Positions 25,668-34,282 of a stretch of DNA of 64,000 nt are shown here, piece by piece. The stretch spans positions 8,435,501 through 8,499,500 of the forward strand of contig NZ_JANADR010000001.1 of NCBI RefSeq assembly GCF_024199925.1, in the 5' to 3' direction. Position numbers and translations under genes: made by a program. The notes under the pieces were generated by a model. The model did not search any database, was not told where the DNA came from, and worked only from the letters and a program-made list of their open reading frames with translations. The DNA comes from Bradyrhizobium sp. CCGUVB1N3. Lineage in GTDB: Bacteria; Pseudomonadota; Alphaproteobacteria; Rhizobiales; Xanthobacteraceae. The first letter of the stretch is position 1; every line of letters starts with the position of its first letter.

Positions 25668-25790
25668 GGGTCCTCCACGATGAGCCGCAGGTTCTGAAAA
25701 CTTGCCCGCGTGCTGCTTTCCGTCACTCTGATCGACCCTGCCAAATTTGCAAGTGGAGCTTCATCGGGCGGTGTACCGATGCAAGAAAGT

Positions 25791-25815
25791 GAATGCCCGG
25801 CACGAGCTCGGGCAT
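25791..25815 (-). terminator. Terminator-like hairpin after the HAAT operon
   Basis: The arms ATGCCCG (25793-25799) and CGGGCAT (25809-25815) form a 7-bp stem. On the minus strand it is followed by a T-rich TTCACTTTCTT. It begins about 28 bp after the stop of the binding-protein gene at 25843, a normal terminator position. Confidence 0.55.
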
Positions 25816-25842
25816 CCGCGTTTGTAGAGCTCGTTGTGAGGC

Positions 25843-27084
25843 TTACTGCGACAGCTTCACGAAATTGGGAAACTTGAGCTTCCCTTCCGCGATCGCCTTC
25901 GGCCAGACCGTGATCTGCTTGCCGTCCTGCCACTGAAACACCAGGCCGGTCACGGCGCCGGGACCGGACTTGATGCCGTGAGTGAACTCGTCGTCCTTGC
26001 CGTAGAACTGGATGCGGCCGATCGTGCCCTCGAAGTCGGTCTTCTCCAGCTCCGTGACCATCTTGTCCGGATCGGTCGAGCCCGCGCGCTTGATTGCATC
26101 CGTGATGATGTAGACCTCGTCATAGGCGGTATAGCCGGTATAGGCGGGCGGCGTGCCGAACTTGGCCTTGAAGGCCGCCGCGAACGGTTTCGTCTTCGGC
26201 GTCACGGCAACGTCGGGCGTTGCCACCGCCAGCGACGGCACGCCATCGGCTGCGCCGTTGGTGTCGTTCCAGAAGGTCGGGCTCAAGGCCTGCGCGCTGA
26301 TGCCGAACATCGGGATCGGCACCTGCTGGTTCTTCCACTGCACCGTCGGTTGCACGCCGACATGCGAGATGCCGGTCACGATCACGTCCGGCTTCTTGCT
26401 CTCCATGTTGTTGAAGATCGGCGTGAAGTCGGTGGTGTCAGGCGAGAAGCGCACGTGTTCGACGACCTTCAGACCGGCCTTGGGCAGACAGGCTTCGTAG
26501 CCGACATCGAGCGGCTTGGTCCAGGCCGCGTCCTCGCTCATGATCGCGACCGTCTTGAACTTGAGCTGGTCGACAAGCAGGTCCTTTGCGGCATCGCAGA
26601 CGAGCTGCGCCTGCGCGGCGGAAGTCAGGTAGCCATGGAACGTATATTTGTTCTTCTCATAGTCGTTGTGGATCGCCTTGGTGATCTCGTTCGACGCAGC
26701 GCCCGGCGTGATCAGCGGCATCTTCAGCCGCGCCGCCCAGGGCTCCAGCGCCAGCACGACCTCGCTGATATAGCTCGCGATCACCGCGGAAACCTTGTCC
26801 TCGCTCACCGCGCGCTGGAAGGCGCGCACGGAGTCGGCCGAAGAACTCTTGTTGTCGTAGGTGACGATCTCGATCTTGCGTCCGAGCACGCCGCCCTTGG
26901 CGTTGATCTCGTCGGCTGCGATTTGCGCGCCACCCGGCGTCGCAGCACCCGCGATCGACTGCACCTCGGCGACGACGCCGATCTTGATGGGATCGTTCGA
27001 TTGCGCATAGGCGGGCGCGGCGAGGCATAGAGCCAGCGCGGACGCGAGAAGGAAGGTGCTGCTCAGGCTTTTCGTGGGTCGCAT
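25843..27084 (-). CDS. ABC transporter substrate-binding protein, branched-chain amino acid type (paralogue A)
   Basis: This 413-residue receptor has a Sec signal (about residues 1-28, ending AYAQ) and a Peripla_BP_6 fold: 'IKIGVVAEVQSIAGAATPGG', 'AADEINAKGGVLGRKIEIVT' and 'EDAAWTKPLDVGYEACLPKA'. It is very similar along its whole length to the protein encoded at 30514-31761. Paralogue A is downstream of the ATPase, B upstream of the permeases. The ligand is not a proven amino acid; members also bind aromatic acids, urea or amides. Confidence 0.88.
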   Translation of the reverse strand: MRPTKSLSSTFLLASALALCLAAPAYAQSNDPIKIGVVAEVQSIAGAATPGGAQIAADEINAKGGVLGRKIEIVTYDNKSSSADSVRAFQRAVSEDKVSAVIASYISEVVLALEPWAARLKMPLITPGAASNEITKAIHNDYEKNKYTFHGYLTSAAQAQLVCDAAKDLLVDQLKFKTVAIMSEDAAWTKPLDVGYEACLPKAGLKVVEHVRFSPDTTDFTPIFNNMESKKPDVIVTGISHVGVQPTVQWKNQQVPIPMFGISAQALSPTFWNDTNGAADGVPSLAVATPDVAVTPKTKPFAAAFKAKFGTPPAYTGYTAYDEVYIITDAIKRAGSTDPDKMVTELEKTDFEGTIGRIQFYGKDDEFTHGIKSGPGAVTGLVFQWQDGKQITVWPKAIAEGKLKFPNFVKLSQ

Positions 27085-27116
27085 GGTCGTCTCCCTTTGC
27101 CTTGTTGTTCGTGTGA

Positions 27117-28601
27117 TCAGAGAAAGTCGGAGCCGGCCTCGGCGGCGAAGCGGCCGGGGTCGCCTTCCCAGACGATTCGTGCATGCTCGAGCACATAGAC
27201 GCGGTCGGCGTGAGGAAGGGCGAAGGTGACGTTCTGCTCGCCGAGCAGCACCGTGATCGCCGTGGTCCGTCTCAGCTTCTCCAGCGCCTTGGACAATTGC
27301 TCGAGGATGACGGGCGCGAGGCCCAGGGTCGGCTCGTCCAGAATCAGGATCTGCGGCTGCATCATCAGCGCGCGGCCGATCGCCAGCATCTGCTGCTCGC
27401 CGCCGGACAGCGTCTGTGCCAACTGGCCCTGGCGTTCCTTCAGGATCGGGAACAGCTCGAACAGCCAGGCGAGCTGCGCCGCGCGCGCCTCGTCGGTCAA
27501 ATGCTGGCCGCCGAGATCGAGGTTTTCGCGCACGGTCATCTCGCCGAACAGCTCACGCGATTCCGGGCATTGCACGAGCCCGCTGCGCGCGATCTTGGCC
27601 GCGCTCGTGCCGCGCAGCTTTTCGCCGCTGCGCAGGATCTCGCCGCCATAGGGCAGGAAGCCGGAGATGGTGTTGAACAGCGTGGTCTTGCCGGCACTGT
27701 TCAGGCCAACGATGGAGACGAACTCGCCCTCATGGACGTGGATCGAGACGTTCTCCAGCGCCTGCGCCTTGCCGTAATAGACGCTGACATTCTCGACCTG
27801 GAGCAGCGGTACCCTGTCCTTGAAGCTGGTCTCGGGCCGCGCATGGGTCTCGATGGCGCCGCCGAGATAGACCCGCCGTACGGTCTCGTTCTTCATCACC
27901 TCGTCGGCCTTGCCGGTGACGATCTCCTCGCCGAGATACATCGCGAGCACGCGGTCGACGAGCGCGGCGACGCTCTTGACGTTGTGGTCGACCAGCATCA
28001 CCGCGCGGCCCTCATCGCGAAAGCTGCGGATCAGGTCGGAGAAGACGTCGACCTCGGCCCGCGTCAGGCCGGCGAAGGGCTCGTCGACCAGCACCACCTT
28101 CGGGTCGCGCGCGATCGCCTTGGCAAGCTCGAGCCGGCGCAGATCGGCAAAGGGCAGCGTCGGCGGACGTCGGCTCATCACGGCGCCAAGTCCGACGCGG
28201 TCGGCGATCCACTTGGCGCGGTCGACCAGCGCCTTGTCTGGAAACAGCATGAACAGGCTGTCCGGCAACAGCGCCACCATGATGTTCTCCAGCACGGTCT
28301 GCCGGTTCAGCGGCCGCGAGTGCTGGAACACCATGCCAAAGCCCTTGCGCGCGATCTTGTGCGCGGGAAGGCCTGCGACGTTCTCGCCTTCAAAGATCAC
28401 TTCGCCCGCGGTCGGGCGCTCGATGCCCATCACGCTCTTCATCGCGGTGGACTTGCCGGAGCCGTTAGGCCCGATCAGGCCAAAGATCTCGCCGCCGTTC
28501 ACCTCGAAGCCGAGATTCTTCACCGCCGTCAATCCGCCGAAGCGCTTGGTGAGGCCGCGGACTTCGAGCACGGCTCTGTTTGCAATCCTCTGGTCCATCA
28601 C
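27117..28601 (-). CDS. Fused LivG-LivF ATP-binding protein (HAAT family)
   Basis: This 494-residue protein joins the two ATPases that are normally separate. Residues 1-245 are LivG-like (Walker A GPNGSGKST, 'FGMVFQHSRPLNRQTVLEN', Walker B VVLVDEPFAGL, and a weak signature 'LPFADLRRLELAKA'). Residues 265-494 are LivF-like (Walker A GLNSAGKTT, signature LSGGEQQMLAIGRAL, Walker B ILILDEPTLGL). The linker contains 'AIETHARPETSFKD'. A fixed 1:1 heterodimer results. Its start overlaps the LivM stop in ATGA on the minus strand. No signs of frameshift joining are seen; the linker reads smoothly. Confidence 0.9.
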   Translation of the reverse strand: MMDQRIANRAVLEVRGLTKRFGGLTAVKNLGFEVNGGEIFGLIGPNGSGKSTAMKSVMGIERPTAGEVIFEGENVAGLPAHKIARKGFGMVFQHSRPLNRQTVLENIMVALLPDSLFMLFPDKALVDRAKWIADRVGLGAVMSRRPPTLPFADLRRLELAKAIARDPKVVLVDEPFAGLTRAEVDVFSDLIRSFRDEGRAVMLVDHNVKSVAALVDRVLAMYLGEEIVTGKADEVMKNETVRRVYLGGAIETHARPETSFKDRVPLLQVENVSVYYGKAQALENVSIHVHEGEFVSIVGLNSAGKTTLFNTISGFLPYGGEILRSGEKLRGTSAAKIARSGLVQCPESRELFGEMTVRENLDLGGQHLTDEARAAQLAWLFELFPILKERQGQLAQTLSGGEQQMLAIGRALMMQPQILILDEPTLGLAPVILEQLSKALEKLRRTTAITVLLGEQNVTFALPHADRVYVLEHARIVWEGDPGRFAAEAGSDFL

Positions 28602-29524
28602 GAGCGAGCCTCGCGCGAGAGGGCCGCTCCGAGGAAGCCGCCGGGGAAGAACAGCACGACCAGAAGGGCGACGGCCGAGACGATGAAGGTCGCAAGCTCG
28701 CCGGTTGGCCTCAGGAATTCGCCCGCGACGATCAGGAAGATCGCGCCCAGCGCCGCGCCGAGCACGGTGCGCCGGCCCCCGAGCACGGCCGAGACGATGA
28801 CGTTCACGCCGACCGCGACGTCGACGACGGTGCCGACCGAGGCGGTGCCGAAGTAGAACACCAGGAGTGCACCCGACAGTCCCGAGAAGAACGCGCTGAC
28901 GATGAACGCGGCCAGCTTGTGCTTGACGATGTTGAAGCCGAGCGCGCCGGCCTGCACCGGATCCTGGCCGCTTGCCTGCAGCACGAGCCCGATCGGCGAT
29001 TGCGACAGGCCGTAGAGGATAGCCGCCGAGATCGTCATGAAACCGAGTGCGATCCAGTAGTTGGCGCCGGCGTTGATGGTGATGACGTCGGGAATGGTCA
29101 GCCCGATCTCGCCGCCGGTGAGATCTGCAAACACCACAATGAAGTTTTGGAGCATCAAGACCGCAACCAGCGTGGTCAGGCCGAAATAGGGACCGCGCAC
29201 CCTGAGCGCCGGCAGTGCCAGCACGAGGCCGGCGATGACCGAGGCCAGCGCGCCGAGCACGATGCAGAGATAGACCGACCAGCCGAACTGGTTGTTGAGA
29301 ATGCCGGCCGTGTAGGCGCCGACGCCGATTAGGAAAGTCGGTCCGAAATTGACCTCGCCAGCGAAGCCGAACAGGAGGTCCCAGGCCATGGCGAAGACGC
29401 CAAAATAGAAGGCGACCGTGAGCAGGCCGAGGACGTAGCCGGAGACGTAGAGCGGCAGTGTCGCTGCGATCAGGACGAGCGCGAGTGAGACGAAGAACAG
29501 GCGTGAGGCGAAGAATCCGGACAT
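28598..29524 (-). CDS. Branched-chain amino acid-type ABC permease (LivM)
   Basis: This 308-residue polytopic membrane protein of BPD_transp_2 type has about eight to nine hydrophobic segments. The LivM hallmark 'FGFAGEVNFGPTFLIGVGAY' is near residue 50, 'LPALRVRGPYFGLTTLVAVL' near 105, and the C-terminal 'GTVVDVAVGVNVIVSAVLGG' is the ATPase-contact region. It pairs with LivH encoded 1 bp upstream, and it overlaps the fused ATPase gene downstream. Confidence 0.88.
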   Translation of the reverse strand: MSGFFASRLFFVSLALVLIAATLPLYVSGYVLGLLTVAFYFGVFAMAWDLLFGFAGEVNFGPTFLIGVGAYTAGILNNQFGWSVYLCIVLGALASVIAGLVLALPALRVRGPYFGLTTLVAVLMLQNFIVVFADLTGGEIGLTIPDVITINAGANYWIALGFMTISAAILYGLSQSPIGLVLQASGQDPVQAGALGFNIVKHKLAAFIVSAFFSGLSGALLVFYFGTASVGTVVDVAVGVNVIVSAVLGGRRTVLGAALGAIFLIVAGEFLRPTGELATFIVSAVALLVVLFFPGGFLGAALSREARS

Positions 29525-29525
29525 C

Positions 29526-30401
29526 TCAGCGCCTCCCCAGAAGGCCCTGGGGCCGGATGTACATGACGACCACCAGAAGCAGCAGCGCCGGAATGGTGCG
29601 ATAGGCCGGCGAGACCAGGTAGGCCGTGACGGTTTCGAGATAGCCGACCACGAAGGCCGCGATCAGCGAGCCGGAGACGCTGCCGAGGCCGCCGAGCACG
29701 ACGATCGAGAACGCGCTCGCCGTCAGCGGCCCCACGCTGTAGGAGCTGACGCCTAGGAACATCCCGAGCAGCACGCCCGCAATGCCCGCGAGCACGCCGT
29801 AGATCGCCCAGACCACGATGTAGATGTTGGTGAGCTCGAGGCCGAGCAGTGTGACGCCGCGCGGGTTCATCGACGCCGCAAGCACCGCCTTGCCGGTGCG
29901 GGTGCGGTTCACGAGCAGCCAGAGCAGGGCGATGACGAGACAGCACACCACCGCGGTGAAGATCTCGTTACGCGGCGTGCGCACGCCGAGAATGTCGACG
30001 ACGCCCTCGACGATCGGCAGCACGGTCTTGGCGTTGTTGGTGAAGAAATAGGCGATCAACTCCTGGATCATGATCCCCCACAGCAGCGTACCGGTGAGGA
30101 CGAAGATCTCCTTCTCCTCGTTGGGTATGCGGCGGGAATCCTGGATCGGCTTCACCACCGCGAAGTAGGTGGCAAAGGCGGTGATGAGCGCGACCCCGAC
30201 ACCGATCAGCGCACCGGAATAGGTATCGACATGCAAGATGCTGGCGGCGGCCCAGGCCGCCACCGCTGCCGCCACCATAATCGCACCGTGGGAGAGGTTG
30301 AGCACGCCGGAAACGCCGAAGATCAGCGTGAATCCGGTGGCACCGAGAGCGTAGAGAGCGCTGATGGCAAAGCCATCGATCAATATCTGGAATGCTCGCA
30401 T
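29526..30401 (-). CDS. Branched-chain amino acid-type ABC permease (LivH)
   Basis: This 291-residue membrane protein has the LivH signature at its start ('FQILIDGFAISALYALGATG', 'FTLIFGVSGVLNLSHGAIMV') and 'SAFSIVVLGGLGSVSGSLIA' at the ATPase contact. I set the start at the ATG at 30401 because it opens directly into the first membrane helix. A start 56 codons upstream is in frame but gives a charged, Ser/Arg-rich extension that looks non-coding. The gene follows paralogue B of the receptor across a strong hairpin. Confidence 0.87.
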   Translation of the reverse strand: MRAFQILIDGFAISALYALGATGFTLIFGVSGVLNLSHGAIMVAAAVAAWAAASILHVDTYSGALIGVGVALITAFATYFAVVKPIQDSRRIPNEEKEIFVLTGTLLWGIMIQELIAYFFTNNAKTVLPIVEGVVDILGVRTPRNEIFTAVVCCLVIALLWLLVNRTRTGKAVLAASMNPRGVTLLGLELTNIYIVVWAIYGVLAGIAGVLLGMFLGVSSYSVGPLTASAFSIVVLGGLGSVSGSLIAAFVVGYLETVTAYLVSPAYRTIPALLLLVVVMYIRPQGLLGRR

Positions 30402-30480
30402 CGATGATTGGCAATCTGGTCTATGAGAGGCAGTCTCGCGGCTTCTTTGGAGAGAAGGTGCCGTGTACGCCGCATGTGAA

Positions 30481-30506
30481 AGCTCCCGGGCGTTGGCCCG
30501 GGAGCT
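30481..30506 (-). terminator. Intercistronic hairpin after receptor gene
   Basis: The arms AGCTCCCGGGC (30481-30491) and GCCCGGGAGCT (30496-30506) form a perfect 11-bp stem with a 4-nt loop, 7 bp after the receptor stop. On the minus strand it is followed by TTTCACATG. It may end part of the transcripts or stabilise the receptor message, raising receptor level over permease. Confidence 0.7.
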
Positions 30507-30513
30507 GTTCCGA

Positions 30514-31761
30514 TCAGTTCGTGGTGAGCTTGATGAAGCTCGGGAACTTGACGTCGGTTTTCGCGACATCCTTGGGCCAGACCGCGATCTGCTTGCCGTC
30601 CTGCCATTGCAGCATCAGGCCGGTGATCAGGCCCTTGCCGTATTTGATCGAATGGGTGAACGGATCGTCCTTGCCGTAGAATTGGACGCGGCCGATGGTG
30701 CCTTCCCAGTCGGTCTTCTCCAGTGCGTCGACCAGCTTGTCGGCGTCGGTCGAGCCCGCACGCTTCACGGCGTCGGCGATATAGTAGACCTCGTCGTAGG
30801 CGGTGTATCCCGCGTAAGACGGATAATTGCCGTACTTCTTCCGGAAACCTTCCGCGAACGGCACCGACTTCGGCGTCACCGCGACGCCGGGGCCGGAGAC
30901 GCCTTGGTAGAGCACGCCTTCGGCTGCCTGGTTGCTGTCCTTGCCGAACGTCTCGTTGGTTGCTTGCGAGGAGATGCCGAACATCGGGATCGGCACCTGC
31001 TGGTTCTTCCACTGCACGGTCGGCTGCACGCCGACATGCGAGATGCCGGTGATGATCACGTCGGGCTTGGCGCTCTCGATCTTGTTGAAGATCGGCGTGA
31101 AGTCGGTGGTGTCAGGCGAGAAGCGGATGTGGTCGAGCACCTTCAGCCCGATCTTGGGCAGGCATTCCTCGTAGCCGACGTCGAGCGGCTTGGTCCAGGC
31201 GGCGTCCTCGCTCATGATGACCGCCGACTTCATGTGCATCTTGTCGACCAGGAGGTCCTTGGCGGCGTCGCAGACCGAAAGCGCCAGCGCGGCCGAGGTC
31301 AGGTAACCGTGGAAGGTGTACTTGTTCTTCTCGTAGTCAGCGTGAACGCTCTTGCTGATCTCGTTGGAGGCGGCGCCCGGCGTGACGAATGGCGTCTTCA
31401 GGCGTGAGGCCCAGGGCTCCAGCGCCAGCACCACCTCGCTGATATAGCTTGCGATGACGGCGTTGACCTTGTCTTCGTTGACCGCGCGCTGGAATGCGCG
31501 CACTGAATCAGCCGAGGAGGAATGATTGTCGTAGGAGATGATCTCGATCTTGCGGCCATCGACGCCGCCCTTGGCGTTGATCTCCTCTGCCGCGAGCTGC
31601 GCGGCCTGTGGGATGGATGCGCCGGCGATCGCCTGCGCCTCCGCGATCACGCCGATCTTGATGGGATCCGCTGCAAGTGCCGCGCCTGATCCGGTCATCA
31701 ACGCGCCAAACGCTGCCGCACCGAGGAATATCCGCAATGCACCAGGGAGTATGTTTTTCAT
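30514..31761 (-). CDS. ABC transporter substrate-binding protein, branched-chain amino acid type (paralogue B)
   Basis: This 415-residue receptor has a Sec signal (residues about 1-30, ending AALAAD) and the same fold and motifs as paralogue A: 'IKIGVIAEAQAIAGASIPQA', 'EDAAWTKPLDVGYEECLPKI' and 'GISHVGVQPTVQWKNQQVPI'. The closest differences are in the region 'QATNETFGKDSNQAAEGVLY', near the expected ligand cleft, where A reads quite differently. The two are a duplication flanking the shared permease and ATPase genes. It is probably the first gene of the operon. Confidence 0.88.
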   Translation of the reverse strand: MKNILPGALRIFLGAAAFGALMTGSGAALAADPIKIGVIAEAQAIAGASIPQAAQLAAEEINAKGGVDGRKIEIISYDNHSSSADSVRAFQRAVNEDKVNAVIASYISEVVLALEPWASRLKTPFVTPGAASNEISKSVHADYEKNKYTFHGYLTSAALALSVCDAAKDLLVDKMHMKSAVIMSEDAAWTKPLDVGYEECLPKIGLKVLDHIRFSPDTTDFTPIFNKIESAKPDVIITGISHVGVQPTVQWKNQQVPIPMFGISSQATNETFGKDSNQAAEGVLYQGVSGPGVAVTPKSVPFAEGFRKKYGNYPSYAGYTAYDEVYYIADAVKRAGSTDADKLVDALEKTDWEGTIGRVQFYGKDDPFTHSIKYGKGLITGLMLQWQDGKQIAVWPKDVAKTDVKFPSFIKLTTN

Positions 31762-32059
31762 TCTGTTTCTCTCCTCTTAAACAAGCCTCTTTTGAGCTAT
31801 TGGGCGCGACTATAACGGCGAGGACAATCTCGGCAAGTGAAACCGCATTCAGGATTGTGAGGGCCGGACTAAAGTCTAGCGCTGCGCAAATAGAGTGCAG
31901 GAAGATCGTTGCAGTCATGCAGAATCCGCTGGCGGGCATGCGTTCGCGTCCGCCGCGCGTCGAGACGCGAGCACGCACCGATCGACGCCCGAGGCGCGAA
32001 GGCGGTCGCCTGGCTGACAATGTCGGGATAACGTCCCGCTGCGCAGGAAGGTCCTATTG

Positions 32060-33061
32060 ATGGCTCGACTCGTTCAATGCCGCCTCGTCAACGAGCCGTT
32101 CGCCGATCCAGGACTGCTGGTCGATTTCAGGTTCGGCCGGCGCGCCATGCTGTTCGACCTCGGCGATTTGTCTCCCCTGGCCAATCGGGAGTTGCTGCGC
32201 ATCGGCAACGTCTTCGTCAGTCACCGTCACATGGATCACTTTGCGGGCTTCGATCAGCTGCTGCGGGTCAGGCATCATCAGCCGGGCCACTTGCGCGTGA
32301 TAGGACCGCCCGGTGTCATCGCGGGCATCGCTGGCAAGCTGGCTTCGTATAGCTGGAATCTGCTCAACGAGGAGTCGCCGGATTTCGAGATCGCCGCTGC
32401 CGAATTCTGCGACGGCCGGCTCGGCGACTGGACCGGCTTCTCCGCGAGGCGGCAATTTCGCAGCGAGCCGATTGAAGCGCCATCCGTTGCACCGGGTCTG
32501 GTGTTTGCGGACAGTGATCTGCGGATTGAGGCCGCGACCCTCGATCACGGGATCCCCTGCCTTGGCTTTGCGTTGCAGGAAACCCAGCGCGTCAATGTCT
32601 GGACAGCCGGGCTCGCCGAGCTCGGCCTTCAGGTCGGCCCCTGGCTCAATGCGGCCAAGAGCGCGGTGCGGACGGGCGCGCAACCCGACATGTTGATTGA
32701 GGTCGATAGCGGCAGGACGATCCGCCTCGGCGAGCTGACCCGGCACGCGCTCAAGGTCGCGCCGGGGCAACGCGTCGCCTATGTAACCGACGCCGCCTTC
32801 ACCCCGGCCAACGCGGAAAAGATCGTCGCGCTCGCACGCGGCGCCGATCACCTCTTCATCGAGGCAGCCTTTGCCGGCGACGATGCGCAACTTGCGTCCG
32901 AGCGCCGTCACCTGACGGCGGCGCAGGCCGGATATCTCGCGCGGGAAGCAGGCGTGAAGCGGATGACGACGTTTCACTATTCTCCGCGCTATCTGGAGAC
33001 GCCGGACCGGCTGCGGAATGAGGCGGAAGCCGCTTTCTCGGGCCAATCTGTGCCGGCCTGA
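32060..33061 (+). CDS. Metallo-beta-lactamase-fold hydrolase, ribonuclease Z-like
   Basis: This 333-residue cytoplasmic protein has the MBL signature HxHxDH in '[16 protein letters not shown]' (about residue 58), '[15 protein letters not shown]'-like central histidine ('[14 protein letters not shown]'), and '[20 protein letters not shown]' with a distal '[12 protein letters not shown]' histidine. This order is that of tRNase Z/ElaC-like proteins, but the exosite arm typical of real RNase Z is not recognisable, so it may act on other phosphodiesters. AGGAAGG precedes ATG 32060; the nearby TTG at 32057 is less likely. It converges on the next gene. Confidence 0.75.
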   Translation: MARLVQCRLVNEPFADPGLLVDFRFGRRAMLFDLGDLSPLANRELLRIGNVFVSHRHMDHFAGFDQLLRVRHHQPGHLRVIGPPGVIAGIAGKLASYSWNLLNEESPDFEIAAAEFCDGRLGDWTGFSARRQFRSEPIEAPSVAPGLVFADSDLRIEAATLDHGIPCLGFALQETQRVNVWTAGLAELGLQVGPWLNAAKSAVRTGAQPDMLIEVDSGRTIRLGELTRHALKVAPGQRVAYVTDAAFTPANAEKIVALARGADHLFIEAAFAGDDAQLASERRHLTAAQAGYLAREAGVKRMTTFHYSPRYLETPDRLRNEAEAAFSGQSVPA

Positions 33062-33080
33062 GCAATGCTCTGGCTCGCGA

Positions 33081-34181
33081 TCAACGCGCTTGCAGCAACG
33101 ACGGATCGAGCGGCTGGAGCCGGGCAGGATCAAATGGCGTCAGATCGACGCTGCGTGCTGCGCCCTCGGTGATCAATTCGGCCAGCGCTTCGCCGGTCGC
33201 TGGGGCATTGAGGATGCCCCAGACATTATGTCCGGTCGCAACGTAAAGGCCCGCGCTGTTCGGCACTATGCCGATCAGCGGCAAGCCGTCTCGCGTGACG
33301 GGGCGGAAACAGGCCTGTCGCGCGATGATCCTGTCGGCGCGAAACAGCGGCGACAGCCGTTCGGCGACCGCTTGCAGGCGGTCGATAGCGTCCTGCTCCG
33401 GCATTACCGCGCCCGGATCGAGCGGCAGCGGGGCGACGTCGGAGAAAGCCGTAACCAGTGTGCTGCCGTCCGCGCGCGGAAAGACCTCGATCGAAATCGT
33501 ACTTCCGCTCTCTTCATACTCCAGGAACAGCGCATCGGCCGGAACGTCCGTGCCGGTGTCGTACACGATGCTCGGGCTTCGCTGGCCGTACACGGCAGGC
33601 AGCCGCATCCATTGGGTCGCCAGCAGCGACCACGGTCCCATGGCGATGATAACGCGATCCGCCTCGATGACGCCGCCATCGATCTCGACGCCCTTTGCGG
33701 TCGTTCCGTCTGCATCGTGCGCGATGCCGGTAACGCGTCCGCGCCGCAGCTCGGCGCCCTGCGCGAGCGTCGCGTTCATCATCGCCGAGGTGAACTTGTG
33801 CGGATGAACGATGGCTGTCGTATCCGTCGTGCCGAGCCGGTGCGCGATGACGACGCCATTGGACAGCCAGCCGAGCGCGGACGGTGTGTCACGCTGCGCC
33901 TCATCGCCCGCAACGAAGCCGCCATAGGCGGTCATGCGGCGGTAGGCCCAATCGCCTGCGACCTCGTGCGGCAGTTGCGCATGAAGCGCAAAGCTGCGCC
34001 GCGCCAGCGCATCGAGCGGCGTTCCGGTGCACCAGTCGAGCGCCAAAAATCCGCCGGCCTTGCCGGATGCCGCAGCGGCCACCTCGGTCCGTTCGACGAC
34101 GACGACATCGACGCTACGCCGGCTAAGGAAATAAGCGGTGCAGGCGCCGATCACGCCGCCGCCGCAGATGACAACGCGCAT
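33081..34181 (-). CDS. FAD-dependent oxidoreductase, DadA/glycine-oxidase-like
   Basis: This 366-residue flavoprotein starts with an N-terminal FAD dinucleotide site (VVICGGGVIGACTAYFLSRR) followed by the glutamate of 'VDVVVVERTEVAAAASGKAG'. The C-terminal 'FRPVTRDGLPLIGIVPNSAG' and 'YVATGHNVWGILNAPATGEA' are standard for the DAO family. Members oxidise D-amino acids, glycine or sarcosine-like amines to imines with hydrogen peroxide or a quinone as acceptor. The substrate is not predicted. Its neighbour on the same strand is the exported SMP-30 protein 102 bp upstream. Confidence 0.85.
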   Translation of the reverse strand: MRVVICGGGVIGACTAYFLSRRSVDVVVVERTEVAAAASGKAGGFLALDWCTGTPLDALARRSFALHAQLPHEVAGDWAYRRMTAYGGFVAGDEAQRDTPSALGWLSNGVVIAHRLGTTDTTAIVHPHKFTSAMMNATLAQGAELRRGRVTGIAHDADGTTAKGVEIDGGVIEADRVIIAMGPWSLLATQWMRLPAVYGQRSPSIVYDTGTDVPADALFLEYEESGSTISIEVFPRADGSTLVTAFSDVAPLPLDPGAVMPEQDAIDRLQAVAERLSPLFRADRIIARQACFRPVTRDGLPLIGIVPNSAGLYVATGHNVWGILNAPATGEALAELITEGAARSVDLTPFDPARLQPLDPSLLQAR

Positions 34182-34282
34182 GGTGTCTCCTCGATGATCC
34201 GCTCGCGCATCGGCGATCAAAACGATTCGGCGCCGGCGGGGCCCGCCGGCGCCTGATCAACATCCGGCTCGCTCGCGCGGTC

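Noticed and set aside
27183..28856. Long plus-strand open frame opposite the fused ATPase
   Set aside because: Antisense to a gene with all ATPase motifs; no signal, motif or ribosome-binding site supports it.
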